Positions 25,989-33,960 of a stretch of DNA of 64,000 bases are shown here, in pieces. This DNA comes from Streptomyces tanashiensis. GTDB taxonomy: Bacteria > Actinomycetota > Actinomycetes > Streptomycetales > Streptomycetaceae. Position 1 is the stretch's first letter; the number at the start of each line of letters is the position of its first letter. The notes below the pieces were generated by a model. It saw only the letters and a program-made list of their open reading frames with translations. It was not told the origin of the DNA and searched no databases. The DNA lies in contig NZ_BMRZ01000025.1 in NCBI RefSeq assembly GCF_014648895.1, positions 1 to 64,000 on the forward strand. The letters are read 5' to 3'. The position numbers and the translations under genes are program-made.

Positions 25989-27113
25989 GTGCAGGCAGCA
26001 AGAGAAACACCCGACCGGCCCGAGCGGCGGCCCTGGAGCAGGCTCCACCGCGCGCGCGTCCTCTACCGCAACGTCTCGAAGCGGAAGATGGTCTGGCTGC
26101 TCCTCAAGGACACCGTCAACTCGTGCATCGAGTACCGGATCCTCGGCCTCGCCGCCGAAGCCGCGTTCTTCACCCTGCTGTCCCTGCCGCCCCTGCTGCT
26201 CGGCCTGATCGCCGTCCTCGGCTACGCCGACGACTGGACCAACACCGACACCGTCGCCAGCATCCGGGAGAACATCCTCCACGCGGCCGGCACGGTCCTC
26301 TCCGACCGGGGCGTCCACGAGATCGCCGAACCGCTCCTCGACGACATCACCCAGGGCAAACGGCCCGACCTGATCTCCCTCGGCTTCGCCATCGCCCTCT
26401 GGTCGGGATCGCGCGCGGTGAACGTCTTCATCGACACCATCACCGTCATGTACGGACTCGACGGGCACCGCGGCATCGTCAAGACCCGCCTCCTCGCCCT
26501 GCTGCTCTACATCGTGGCGCTGCTCATCGGCGCCGTGGTGCTGCCGCTCGCGGTCGTCGGCCCCGACCGCGTCGTCGAACTCGTCCCCTGGGGCACCGAG
26601 GTCGTCGCCGTCCTCTACTGGCCCGCCGTCATCCTGCTCTCCATCGCCTTCCTCACCACGCTCTACCACGTGTCCGTGCCCGTCAGATCGCCCTGGATCG
26701 AGGACATCCCCGGCGCCCTCGTCGCCCTCGGGATGTGGGTCCTCGGCAGCTTCCTGCTGCGCATCTACCTGACCAGCCAGGTCGAGGGACCGACGATCTA
26801 CGGCTCGCTCGCCGCCCCCATCGCCGTCCTCCTCTGGATCGGCATCTCGGCCTTCGCGGTCCTCGTCGGCGCCGCCGTGAACGCCGCCATCGACCGCGTC
26901 TGGCCCTCCGTCGCCACCGCCGCCGCCCGCGAGGCCAACGAACGGGCCCGCGCCGTCCAGGCCGCCGAGCTCGTCGCCCGCGTCCGGGCCGAGGCGGAGG
27001 ACGTCGACGAGGACGACCCGGACATGCCCTCCGAGTTCCCCGAGCGCTGGTCCCGGTTCCTCCCCCCGGACGACGTGAAGTCCCGCCTCCACTCGGGCTG
27101 GGAGAAGGACTGA
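25989..27113 (+). CDS. YihY/BrkB family inner-membrane protein
   Basis: 374 residues from a GTG start. Six hydrophobic segments typical of the YihY (formerly RNase BN) family, with the AAFFTLLSLPPLLLGLIAVLGY first helix, SLGFAIALWSGSRAVN, and PTIYGSLAAPIAVLLWIGISAFAVLVGA. The acidic, charged C-terminal tail from ~310 is cytoplasmic. Function is unknown. It is divergent from the AidB-like gene with an 17-base gap, so their promoters must overlap. Confidence 0.9.
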   Translation: MQAARETPDRPERRPWSRLHRARVLYRNVSKRKMVWLLLKDTVNSCIEYRILGLAAEAAFFTLLSLPPLLLGLIAVLGYADDWTNTDTVASIRENILHAAGTVLSDRGVHEIAEPLLDDITQGKRPDLISLGFAIALWSGSRAVNVFIDTITVMYGLDGHRGIVKTRLLALLLYIVALLIGAVVLPLAVVGPDRVVELVPWGTEVVAVLYWPAVILLSIAFLTTLYHVSVPVRSPWIEDIPGALVALGMWVLGSFLLRIYLTSQVEGPTIYGSLAAPIAVLLWIGISAFAVLVGAAVNAAIDRVWPSVATAAAREANERARAVQAAELVARVRAEAEDVDEDDPDMPSEFPERWSRFLPPDDVKSRLHSGWEKD

Positions 27114-27148
27114 CCCCTCCGCGGGCCGGGGCGGCATAGGCTCGAAGG

Positions 27149-27892
27149 ATGTACGAGGAGCGCCCCGCCCTGCTCGACGGAGCCGTGCTGTGGACCCGGA
27201 CCGCCGCCGGACCCACGGCGGAACGGCCCGTGCTGCCCGACGGCTGCATGGACCTGATCTGGGCCGACGGAAGCCTCCTCGTCGCCGGACCCGACACGCG
27301 CGCGTACGCGCCGGCCGAGTTCGCCGCACGGTACGCGGGCATCCGCTTCGCCCCCGGTGACGCCCCCGGCCTCCTCGGCGTCCCGGCCCACGAACTCCGC
27401 GACCGGCGCGTCGCCCTCGGCGCGCTGTGGGGCGAGGCGGAGGCCCGGAGGCTCGGCGAGCGGATCACGGAGGCCCCCGACCCGGCCGCCGCCCTGGACG
27501 CGCTCGTCCTGCGCAGGGCGGCCGGCGTCTTCACGCCCGACCCGCTGCTCCGCGCCGTCGTGGCACGCCTCGCGGCGGGCCGGCCGGTCGCCGAGACGGC
27601 CCGGGAGGTCGGGCTCGGCGCCCGGCAGCTGCACCGGCGCTCCCTGGACGCCTTCGGCTACGGCCCCAAGACCCTCGCCCGCGTCCTGCGCCTCCAGCGC
27701 GCGCTCGCCCTGGTCCGGGCCGGCGTGCCGTACGCCGAGGCCGCCGTGCGCGCCGGCTGCGCCGACCAGGCCCACCTCGCCCGTGAGACCCGGGCCCTGG
27801 CCGGCACGACCCTCGGCGCCTACGCGCGTGCGGTGGGAGCGTCGGCGAAGAGCGAGACCCCGCTGCCGTCCGGGTCGAGGACCACCGCGTAG
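27149..27892 (+). CDS. AraC-family transcriptional regulator
   Basis: 247 residues. N-terminal ligand-binding-like domain with the PDGCMDLIW motif seen in DUF6597-type AraC proteins, C-terminal AraC helix-turn-helix (about 140-230: VAETAREVGLGARQLHRRSLDAFGYGPKTLARVLRLQRAL). Such proteins frequently sit beside VOC/glyoxalase genes, as here, and may control them. Its last 73 bases overlap the convergent VOC gene. Confidence 0.87.
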   Translation: MYEERPALLDGAVLWTRTAAGPTAERPVLPDGCMDLIWADGSLLVAGPDTRAYAPAEFAARYAGIRFAPGDAPGLLGVPAHELRDRRVALGALWGEAEARRLGERITEAPDPAAALDALVLRRAAGVFTPDPLLRAVVARLAAGRPVAETAREVGLGARQLHRRSLDAFGYGPKTLARVLRLQRALALVRAGVPYAEAAVRAGCADQAHLARETRALAGTTLGAYARAVGASAKSETPLPSGSRTTA

Positions 27893-28242
27893 CGCTGCCC
27901 CCACACGGCGTCCCAGGGCTTCAGATGCCCCCGGTACCCGGCGACGACCAGCTCCTCGTACACCGCGTCCACCTCCGCCGGCGCACCGCACCGGAAGGCG
28001 AGCCCGACCCGGTCGCCGCCGACGGGGCGGTTCCAGCCGGGATCGAAGGAACGGACGACGTCCTCCGTGTCCCAGGCGATCCGCAGCCCGCCGGGCAGCA
28101 CCGCCTCCACGTGCGGGGCGGACTCGGCCCCGGCCGGGACGTCCAGACCGAGGCGCCGGTAGAAGGCGAGCGAGGCGGCCATGTCCGAGACGACGAGGCC
28201 GACGAGGTCGAAACGGGGAGTGATGCGGGGTGCTGTGTCCAT
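27820..28242 (-). CDS. VOC superfamily (glyoxalase/bleomycin resistance-like) protein
   Basis: 140 residues in two beta-alpha-beta-beta-beta modules: DLVGLVVSDMAASLAFYRRLGLDVP and the closing GQRYAVVLDPDGSGVSLFA. It belongs to the glyoxalase/dioxygenase/bleomycin-binding fold; substrate unknown. The gene ends inside the convergent AraC regulator, which is likely its functional partner. Confidence 0.88.
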   Translation of the reverse strand: MDTAPRITPRFDLVGLVVSDMAASLAFYRRLGLDVPAGAESAPHVEAVLPGGLRIAWDTEDVVRSFDPGWNRPVGGDRVGLAFRCGAPAEVDAVYEELVVAGYRGHLKPWDAVWGQRYAVVLDPDGSGVSLFADAPTARA

Positions 28243-28343
28243 GACGGCACGGTAGGCGCGCCGTCGGCGGCCGGTCTTGTACGAATCGGACGCGTGTCCC
28301 GGCCGCCTCCCGCACCGTCCGGCCCGAGGGCTACGGTCGGGCC

Positions 28344-29359
28344 ATGAGCACGCGCGCGTACGGACGGACGTCCTGGCCCTGGGCCGCGGCGGCCGTCCTG
28401 CTGTTCTGGCAGACCTGGTTCCTCTTCCACGTGTACGCCACCGAGCACGCGGCCGTCCGCTGGGACTGCGACTCCGAGGGCTGCGGCACGAACGACCTCG
28501 CGGGCCCGGCGATCCCCTTCGCGGTGATCTCGGCGCTCCTCGCGGCCGTCCTCGCCGCCCCGTACCTGGGCCTCGGCGGCGCCGGCGTCGGCGCGCTCCT
28601 CGCGGCCTTCGGGCTCCTCGTGCGCCGCGAGGACGACCACGCGCTCCTCGCCGCCTACGGCATCGCCGCGCTCGGCGTCGCCCTCGTCCTGGCCGGCGCG
28701 GTCCGCGCCGTCCGCCGCGGGCCGACGGCCGAAGCGGAGGGCGGGCCCCCGCGCCCGCGCGGCCGCCCGGCCGCCCGGCCGTCCCGGCCCTGCTGCGCCT
28801 GCTGGTCGCACCGGCGACCCTGCTCGCGGCCGTCCCCGGGACCCTCGCGGTCACCGGGCTCGTGCACGGGGCCCTCGACGGGCCGCGCTGGATCATGATG
28901 CTCGGCCTCAACGCCACCGTCGCCCTGCTCGTCGCGCTCGGCGCGGCCCGGCTGAACCACCGCCCCGGCGTCGCACAGGGCCCCGTCCCCGACGAGACCG
29001 CCGCCCACGCGCCCGCCCGGCTGAACGCCCTCACCACCCGCGGGACCGCCTTCGTCTTCGACCTGACCGTGCGCCCCGCCCGCGGCGCCCCGTACCGGAT
29101 CGAGGTCGAGCACCCCCTCGACCTCCAGGACATCCGCGTCCACGGCGCGGCTCTCGTCCGCCACGACCCCCGCCGCCCCTGGCTGGTCGACCTGCCCTCC
29201 CACCCGTCCGCCGCCGAACTGACGGCCGCCCGCGCAGCCGCCCGCACCGAGGACCCCGAGCCCGCCCCACGCGTCTGGACCCCGCCCCCGGGCGCCCCGG
29301 TCCTGCTGCTCACCGGGATACTCACGGCGGTCCTGGTGACCCTGCTCGCCCGGGCCTGA
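28344..29359 (+). pseudogene. Membrane protein with an apparent frameshift
   Basis: Frame 28344-~28740 encodes an N-terminal part with transmembrane segments (AAAAVLLFWQTWFLFHVYA; IPFAVISALLAAVLAAPYLGLG; AYGIAALGVALVLAGAV). After about 28745 this frame turns Pro/Arg-rich and non-membrane, while the -1 frame suddenly reads as a good membrane protein (LLRLLVAPATLLAAVPGTLAVTG; WIMMLGLNATVALLVAL; a soluble domain; a last helix LLLTGILTAVLVTLLARA) to the stop at 29359. No start codon with a ribosome binding site precedes the second part. The simplest reading is one ~338-residue protein broken by an indel near 28745-28790, in a G/C homopolymer-rich stretch. It could be a sequencing error or a true pseudogene. 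Family unknown. Confidence 0.6.
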
Positions 29360-29433
29360 GCCGCGGCCTACGCCCGGGCCTGAGCCGCGGCCCGCGTCAT
29401 GGCCTGAACTGGCGCCTGCGTCATGGCCTGAAC
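29348..29433. repeat. 24-bp tandem repeat spanning the membrane-protein stop
   Basis: Four units at 29348, 29372, 29396 and 29420 each carry GGCCTGA at the same phase. Units 1-2 share 21 identical bases; the two later units share 16. The first copy contains the stop codon of the upstream gene. Confidence 0.85.
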
Positions 29434-29527
29434 AAATCCGTGGCGCGCGCGGACCGCTCCGTCTACGGTGAACCCCGTACAAGATCGCGAGAAGACGCGA
29501 TCGCGAAAGACACAGGAGGTGTGACCG

Positions 29528-29599
29528 ATGGCTGTCGTCACGCAGGGCCTCGCCCCCACGCGGAAGTTCATCCACACCACCTCCGCGGCCACCGGCTGA
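29528..29599 (+). CDS. Putative 23-residue peptide upstream of rsgA
   Basis: ATG at 29528 preceded by a near-perfect ribosome binding site (AGGAGG at 29515-29520). It encodes 23 residues (MAVVTQGLAPTRKF...) and stops 50 bases before the rsgA TTG start. I know no homologue; the strong translation signal suggests a real leader peptide, or possibly a former start of a longer gene. Confidence 0.5.
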   Translation: MAVVTQGLAPTRKFIHTTSAATG

Positions 29600-29649
29600 C
29601 CTCACTCTTCCGTCTTTCAGCGCCGGGGCCGCCCCTTGAAGGGTCCCCC

Positions 29650-30765
29650 TTGTCTTTCCCGCTTTCCTCCCTCTCTTCCTCCTCCTCTTCGCTCGACGCC
29701 CACGGCTGGGACTCCGGCTGGGCCTCCGCCTTCGCGCCCTACGCCGCCCAGGGACTCGTCCCGGGGCGCGTCATCCGCGTCGACCGCGGTCAGTGCGACG
29801 TCGCCACCGACGAAGGCGTCATCCGCGCCGACACGGCCTTCGTGACCCCGCACGACCCGCTGCGGGTCGTCTGCACCGGTGACTGGGCCGCCGTCGACCC
29901 GGAGGGCGTCAGCGACCCCCGGTACGTACGGGCGTGCCTGCCGCGCCGTACGGCCTTCGCGCGTTCCACCTCCTCCAAGCGGTCCGAGGGGCAGATCCTC
30001 GCCGCCAACGTCGACCACGCCGTCATCACGGTCTCGCTCGCCGTCGAGCTCGACCTCGGCCGGATCGAACGCTTCCTGGCCCTGGCCTGGGAGTCCGGCG
30101 CCCAGCCGACCATCGTCCTCAGCAAGGCCGACCTCGTGCCCGACCCGGTCGGGCTCTCCTACCTCGTCGAGGACGTGGAGACGGTCGCGCCGGGCGTGCA
30201 GGTGCTGCCGCTCAGCTCCACCACCGGAGAAGGGCTCGACGTGCTCGCCGCCACCGTCGCGGGCGGCACCACCGTGCTGCTCGGCGTCTCCGGCGCCGGC
30301 AAGTCGACCCTCGCCAACGCCCTGGTCGGCGAGAACGTCATGGACGTCCAGGCCGCCCGTGACGTCGACGGCAAGGGCCGGCACACGACGACCACCCGCA
30401 ACCTGTTCGTCCTGCCCGGCGGGGGAGTCCTCATCGACACCCCCGGACTCCGCGGCGTCGGGCTCTGGGACGCCGAGACCGGTGTCGGCCAGGTCTTCTC
30501 GGAGATCGAGGAGCTGGCCGGGAACTGCCGCTTCCACGACTGCTCCCACGAGTCCGAGCCGGGCTGCGCGGTGGCGGCGGCGATCGAGGAGGGCTCGCTC
30601 CCCGTGCGCCGCCTGGAGAGCTACCAGAAGCTGATCCGCGAGAACCGCCGGATCGTGGCCAAGACCGACGCCCGCGTGCGCGCCGAGATGCTCAAGGACT
30701 GGAAGCGCATGGGGCGGGAGGGCCGCACGGCCATGGAGATCAAGCGCGGCGGCCGGGGGCGGTAG
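29650..30765 (+). CDS. rsgA: Ribosome small-subunit biogenesis GTPase RsgA
   Basis: 371 residues. N-terminal OB fold (about 40-110), circularly permuted GTPase with G4 (LSKADL) ahead of G1 (GVSGAGKSTL) and DTPGLRG, and a C-terminal zinc finger CRFHDCSHESEPGC. RsgA is a late 30S maturation GTPase. The start is uncertain: I chose TTG 29650, which has GAAGGG six bases upstream and gives a Ser-rich N-terminus; no in-frame ATG fits. The hairpin at 30792 may end the transcript. Confidence 0.9.
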   Translation: MSFPLSSLSSSSSSLDAHGWDSGWASAFAPYAAQGLVPGRVIRVDRGQCDVATDEGVIRADTAFVTPHDPLRVVCTGDWAAVDPEGVSDPRYVRACLPRRTAFARSTSSKRSEGQILAANVDHAVITVSLAVELDLGRIERFLALAWESGAQPTIVLSKADLVPDPVGLSYLVEDVETVAPGVQVLPLSSTTGEGLDVLAATVAGGTTVLLGVSGAGKSTLANALVGENVMDVQAARDVDGKGRHTTTTRNLFVLPGGGVLIDTPGLRGVGLWDAETGVGQVFSEIEELAGNCRFHDCSHESEPGCAVAAAIEEGSLPVRRLESYQKLIRENRRIVAKTDARVRAEMLKDWKRMGREGRTAMEIKRGGRGR

Positions 30766-30791
30766 GCCCCTGCCGGATGCTGTCGGACCGA

Positions 30792-30842
30792 CGTCCCGAC
30801 CCCCGAGCGCGGTGTCCGAAAACCGCGAGCCGGGTCGGGACG
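30792..30842. terminator. Inverted repeat after rsgA
   Basis: CGTCCCGACCC (30792-30802) pairs with GGGTCGGGACG (30832-30842); an inner GCGCGG/CCGCG pairing shortens the loop. It sits between rsgA and the Ada-AlkA start. Confidence 0.5.
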
Positions 30843-30862
30843 GCTCCCGCACACTGGGAGTC

Positions 30863-32215
30863 ATGAGGGACGACGACACCCGCTACGAGGCGGTCAGCAG
30901 CAGGGACGCGCGATTCGACGGAGAGTTCTTCTTCGCCGTCCGCACCACCGGGATCTACTGCCGGCCCAGCTGCCCCGCCGTCACGCCCAAGCGGCAGAAC
31001 GTCTCCTTCTACCCGACGGCCGCCGCCGCCCAGGGCCACGGCTTCCGCGCCTGCCGCCGCTGCCGGCCCGACGCCGTGCCCGGCTCCGCCGAGTGGAACG
31101 TCCGGGCCGACGTCGTCGGACGCGCGATGCGGATGATCGGCGACGGCGTCGTCGACCGCGAGGGCGTGCCCGGACTCGCCGGACGCCTCGGCTACAGCAC
31201 CCGGCAGGTCCAGCGCCAGCTCACCGCCGAGCTGGGCGCCGGGCCCGTCGCGCTCGCCCGCGCCCAGCGGGCGCACACCGCGCGGCTGCTGCTCCAGACG
31301 ACGGCACTGCCCGTCACCGAGATCGCCTTCGCGGCCGGATTCGCCAGCGTCCGCCAGTTCAACGAGACGATCCGCGCCGTCTACGCCCGCACCCCCAGCG
31401 CCCTGCGCGCCGAGGCGGGCAGCGGCGCGGGAGCCCGGACCGCGCTCGCCGCCGGAGTGCCGCTGCGGCTCGCCCACCGGGGCCCGTACGCGGCCGGCGA
31501 GGTCTTCGACCTGCTCGCCGCCGAGGCCGTGCCCCGGGTGGAGGAGGTCGTCGGCACCCCCGGCGGCCGCACCTACCGGCGTACCCTCCGCCTCCCGTAC
31601 GGCACCGGGGTCGTCTCCGTGGACGAGCGGTCCGGCGGACGCTGGCTGGAGGCCCGGATCCACCTCACCGAGCTGCGCGACCTGACCACCGCCGTACACC
31701 GGCTGCGCCGCCTCTTCGACCTCGACGCCGACCCGTACGCGGTCGCCGAGCGCCTCGGGGCGGCCCCCGGGCTCGCCGCCGAGGTGGCCGCCCGCCCGGG
31801 CGTGCGCTCCCCGGGCACGGCCGAGCCGGAGGAGTTCGCGCTGCGGACGGTCCTCGGCGCCGAGGAGTCGGCCCGGCTCGTCGAGCGGCACGGCACCCCG
31901 CTGGCCACCGCCTGCGGCACCCTCACCCACGTCTTCCCCGAACCGGCCGCCCTGACCGGCCACCCCGTCGCGGGCCCGCTGGCCCGCGCCCTCGCCGACG
32001 GAGCCGTACGCCTCGACCCCGGCGCCGACCGCGACGAGGCCGAGCGCGCCCTGCTCACCGTCCCCGGCGTGACCGCCGAGGCCGCGGCGCTGATCCGGAT
32101 GCGCGCCCTCGGCGACCCCGACGTGCCCCCGAGGGACACCCCGGACACGGAGGACTGGCGCCCCTGGCGCTCCTACGCCGCGCGCTACCTGGAGCCGGCC
32201 TCCCCGGCGGTGTAG
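30863..32215 (+). CDS. Ada-AraC-AlkA fusion: DNA alkylation response regulator/3-methyladenine glycosylase
   Basis: 450 residues. Residues ~5-75 are the Ada zinc/methyl-acceptor domain with four cysteines (YCRPSC and ACRRC) ; 80-180 an AraC helix-turn-helix (TRQVQRQLTAELGAGPVALARAQR); 190-450 an AlkA-type glycosylase N-terminal domain and helix-hairpin-helix. Such fusions in actinobacteria sense methylphosphotriesters and excise alkylated bases. The C-terminal HhH region is odd: the tryptophan of the usual GxWTA motif is missing and the stretch between the DPDVPPRD aspartate and WRPWRSYA is much shorter than usual, so glycosylase activity is doubtful. ATG 30863 is preceded by GGGAG at close spacing; a GTG at 30812 is an alternative. 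Confidence 0.87.
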   Translation: MRDDDTRYEAVSSRDARFDGEFFFAVRTTGIYCRPSCPAVTPKRQNVSFYPTAAAAQGHGFRACRRCRPDAVPGSAEWNVRADVVGRAMRMIGDGVVDREGVPGLAGRLGYSTRQVQRQLTAELGAGPVALARAQRAHTARLLLQTTALPVTEIAFAAGFASVRQFNETIRAVYARTPSALRAEAGSGAGARTALAAGVPLRLAHRGPYAAGEVFDLLAAEAVPRVEEVVGTPGGRTYRRTLRLPYGTGVVSVDERSGGRWLEARIHLTELRDLTTAVHRLRRLFDLDADPYAVAERLGAAPGLAAEVAARPGVRSPGTAEPEEFALRTVLGAEESARLVERHGTPLATACGTLTHVFPEPAALTGHPVAGPLARALADGAVRLDPGADRDEAERALLTVPGVTAEAAALIRMRALGDPDVPPRDTPDTEDWRPWRSYAARYLEPASPAV

Positions 32216-32223
32216 GGGCTGCG

Positions 32224-32251
32224 CGGCGGATCAGGGTCGGACAGGCCCTGG
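32224..32251. repeat. 28-bp repeat shared with 60498-60525
   Basis: Twenty-eight bases (CGGCGGATCAGGGTCGG...) immediately 3' of the Ada-AlkA gene are identical to 60498-60525, also in a 3' region. Here the left arm of the hairpin is imperfect. Confidence 0.8.
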
Positions 32252-32255
32252 GACC

Positions 32256-32636
32256 CTAGTCCTCCAGGCCCCAGCTGTGGACCCGGCGCGGATGGATCCG
32301 GATGACCTCCTCGCTGAAGTGCGGGCCCAGGGCGTGCGGGCCCACGAGGAGCTCCGCCTCGCCGCGGATCTCGACGCCCCGCACCCGCCAGGGGCGGACG
32401 CTCGCGAGGTCGTCGACGACCAGCGCCACTCTGGGGTTCTGGCGCAGATTGCGCCACTTCTTCGTCTGCCCCATCCGGAGTCCGCCCACCAGGACGGTGC
32501 CGTCCTCCTGCGGGAAGAAGCCCACCGGATTCGCCTGCGGCTGCCCGGACGGGTCCACGGTCGCCATCCGGGCGAGCTTCCGCCCTTCCGTGAGATAGGC
32601 GCGCTCGGCCTCGCTGAATCCCTCGAAATCCCTCAT
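32256..32636 (-). CDS. PPOX-class (pyridoxamine phosphate oxidase-like) flavin/F420-dependent protein
   Basis: 126 residues, split beta-barrel family: LTEGRKLARMATVDPSGQPQANPVGFFPQ opening, then GLRMGQTKKWRNLRQNPRVALVVDDL. These are typical of the short actinobacterial F420- or FMN-binding oxidoreductases. Substrate unknown. Start at ATG 32636 matches the family's N-terminus; upstream in-frame sequence to 32855 runs into the repeat element and is not coding. Confidence 0.82.
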   Translation of the reverse strand: MRDFEGFSEAERAYLTEGRKLARMATVDPSGQPQANPVGFFPQEDGTVLVGGLRMGQTKKWRNLRQNPRVALVVDDLASVRPWRVRGVEIRGEAELLVGPHALGPHFSEEVIRIHPRRVHSWGLED

Positions 32637-32739
32637 GTGTCCAGGATCGCGCGGTCCCGCCGCCGACGGATCGGCCCCGGGACGGGTCCCGACTCGGACC
32701 TCCGGCCTAGGAGTGTTCCGGCCAGAGTCCACGGGGCGC

Positions 32740-32905
32740 CTAGGGCCTGTCTTTCGGATCATGCCGGGCTCGCGGGGCCTGGCACGCACGCTCGCCGCGT
32801 TGTCGTCGGTCGCCAACGCTCCGCGTTGACTCCCTCCTCCGCCTTGCGATCGCACGCACCAGGCCCCGCTCCCTGATCCGGCCTGATCCGAAAGACAGGC
32901 CCTAG
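32740..32905. mobile_element. MITE-like element with 22-bp terminal inverted repeats
   Basis: The ends 32740-32761 and 32884-32905 are perfect 22-bp inverted repeats beginning CTAGGGCCTGTCTTTCGG. The 166-bp element contains no gene and has a further inner inverted pair (GGGGCCTGG 32774, CCAGGCCCC 32859). The outer CTAG may include the target duplication. Similar GGGCCTGTC-ended intergenic elements are, from memory, common in Streptomyces. The right end overlaps the stop codon of the DUF456 gene. Confidence 0.75.
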
Positions 32906-33384
32906 CCCCAGATCACCGCCCCCGCCCACGCGCCGACGATCAGCAGGCAGGCGAAGAGTTCGACGAGCACGCTCGTGCCGGCCGCGCGCATCACGGCCCG
33001 GGTCGCCGCCCTCGCCTGGCCGTGGCCGCCCAGGCGGAGCCGTTCCGAGAGGTAGATGCCGCCGACGAAGCCGGGGATCGCGCCGATCACCGGGATCAGG
33101 ACGAAGCCGAGGGCGGCGCCCGCCCCCGCGTACGCCACCATGCGCCGGGTGATGCCGACGCCCCGGAAGCGGCGCGGCGGCAGCTGCCAGACGATCACCT
33201 GGGTCAGGAGCAGCAGGCCGGTCGAGGAGGCCAGCAGGATCCAGGCGAGGTCCGTCCGCTCGTGCAGCGACCACCAGAGCATCGCCGCCCACACCAGCCA
33301 CGTCCCCGGCACGCCGGGCGTCAGGACCCCGAACAGACCGAGCAGCATCACCGTAGCGACCATCAGGAGCTGCCACACACCCAC
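32902..33384 (-). CDS. DUF456 family membrane protein
   Basis: About 160 residues, four hydrophobic segments with the VATVMLLGLFGVLTPGVPGTWLVW start and LIPVIGAIPGFVGGIYLSERL glycine-rich helix typical of DUF456. Function unknown. The start is GTG 33384 (alternative GTG 33378). Its TAG stop (32904-32902) lies inside the terminal repeat of the MITE-like element, so the last residues and stop may derive from the insertion. Confidence 0.82.
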   Translation of the reverse strand: MGVWQLLMVATVMLLGLFGVLTPGVPGTWLVWAAMLWWSLHERTDLAWILLASSTGLLLLTQVIVWQLPPRRFRGVGITRRMVAYAGAGAALGFVLIPVIGAIPGFVGGIYLSERLRLGGHGQARAATRAVMRAAGTSVLVELFACLLIVGAWAGAVIWG

Positions 33385-33464
33385 GCTGCCCAGCGTGCAC
33401 GACGGTACGGATTTCCGCAGGTCGCACGGGGCGTACGGGGGACGCGACGGGGCGCGCCGGACGG

Positions 33465-33899
33465 TCAGGCGGCCAGGGGCAGCGCGGCGGCCACCGCGTC
33501 GCGCTCCTTGCGGGCGAGCAGGGGGAAGATCAGCTTCAGGCCCGTCCCGCCCTCCGCGGGGCACACGACGAAGGAGGAGTTGACGATCCGCTCCTTGATC
33601 TCCGAGCGGACGAGGCCCGCGCGCGCGAGCGTCACGGTGTGCTCCACCGGCTTCGCGAAGACCGGGTCCGCCCGGTGGACGATGATCCGGCGGTCGGTCA
33701 TCGTGAGGTACATCGGCACGGGCGTGGGTATCACCGCCATCGCACCGGCGGAGGCGATCGCGGAGGCCACCGCGAAGGCCGTCGTCCGACCGACGGAGAC
33801 GCTGCTCAGGTTCACGACGGCCGTCACCTCGACCCGCTCGCCGGGTTCGAGCAGGGGGTGGACCGTGGCCAGCAGCGCGCGACGACGCCTTCCGTTCAT
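33465..33899 (-). CDS. Hypothetical protein with PH-like region
   Basis: 144 residues from ATG 33899. One weakly hydrophobic Ala/Gly-rich segment (AFAVASAIASAGAMAVIP) followed by YLTMTDRRIIVHR, which resembles bacterial PH-domain strands, and a C-terminal FPLLARKERDAVAAAL helix. I assign no function. It stands alone between the DUF456 gene and a regulator on the same strand. Confidence 0.65.
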   Translation of the reverse strand: MNGRRRRALLATVHPLLEPGERVEVTAVVNLSSVSVGRTTAFAVASAIASAGAMAVIPTPVPMYLTMTDRRIIVHRADPVFAKPVEHTVTLARAGLVRSEIKERIVNSSFVVCPAEGGTGLKLIFPLLARKERDAVAAALPLAA

Positions 33900-33960
33900 G
33901 GGGGCTGAACTCCTGAGGTGCAAGGGGAACCGGACGCTCACCCTCCCACGGGCCCCGGCG

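Noticed and set aside
32740..32905. Coding remnant of a transposase inside the repeat element
   Set aside because: The 166-bp element has no frame with transposase features; only the terminal and inner inverted repeats are evident.
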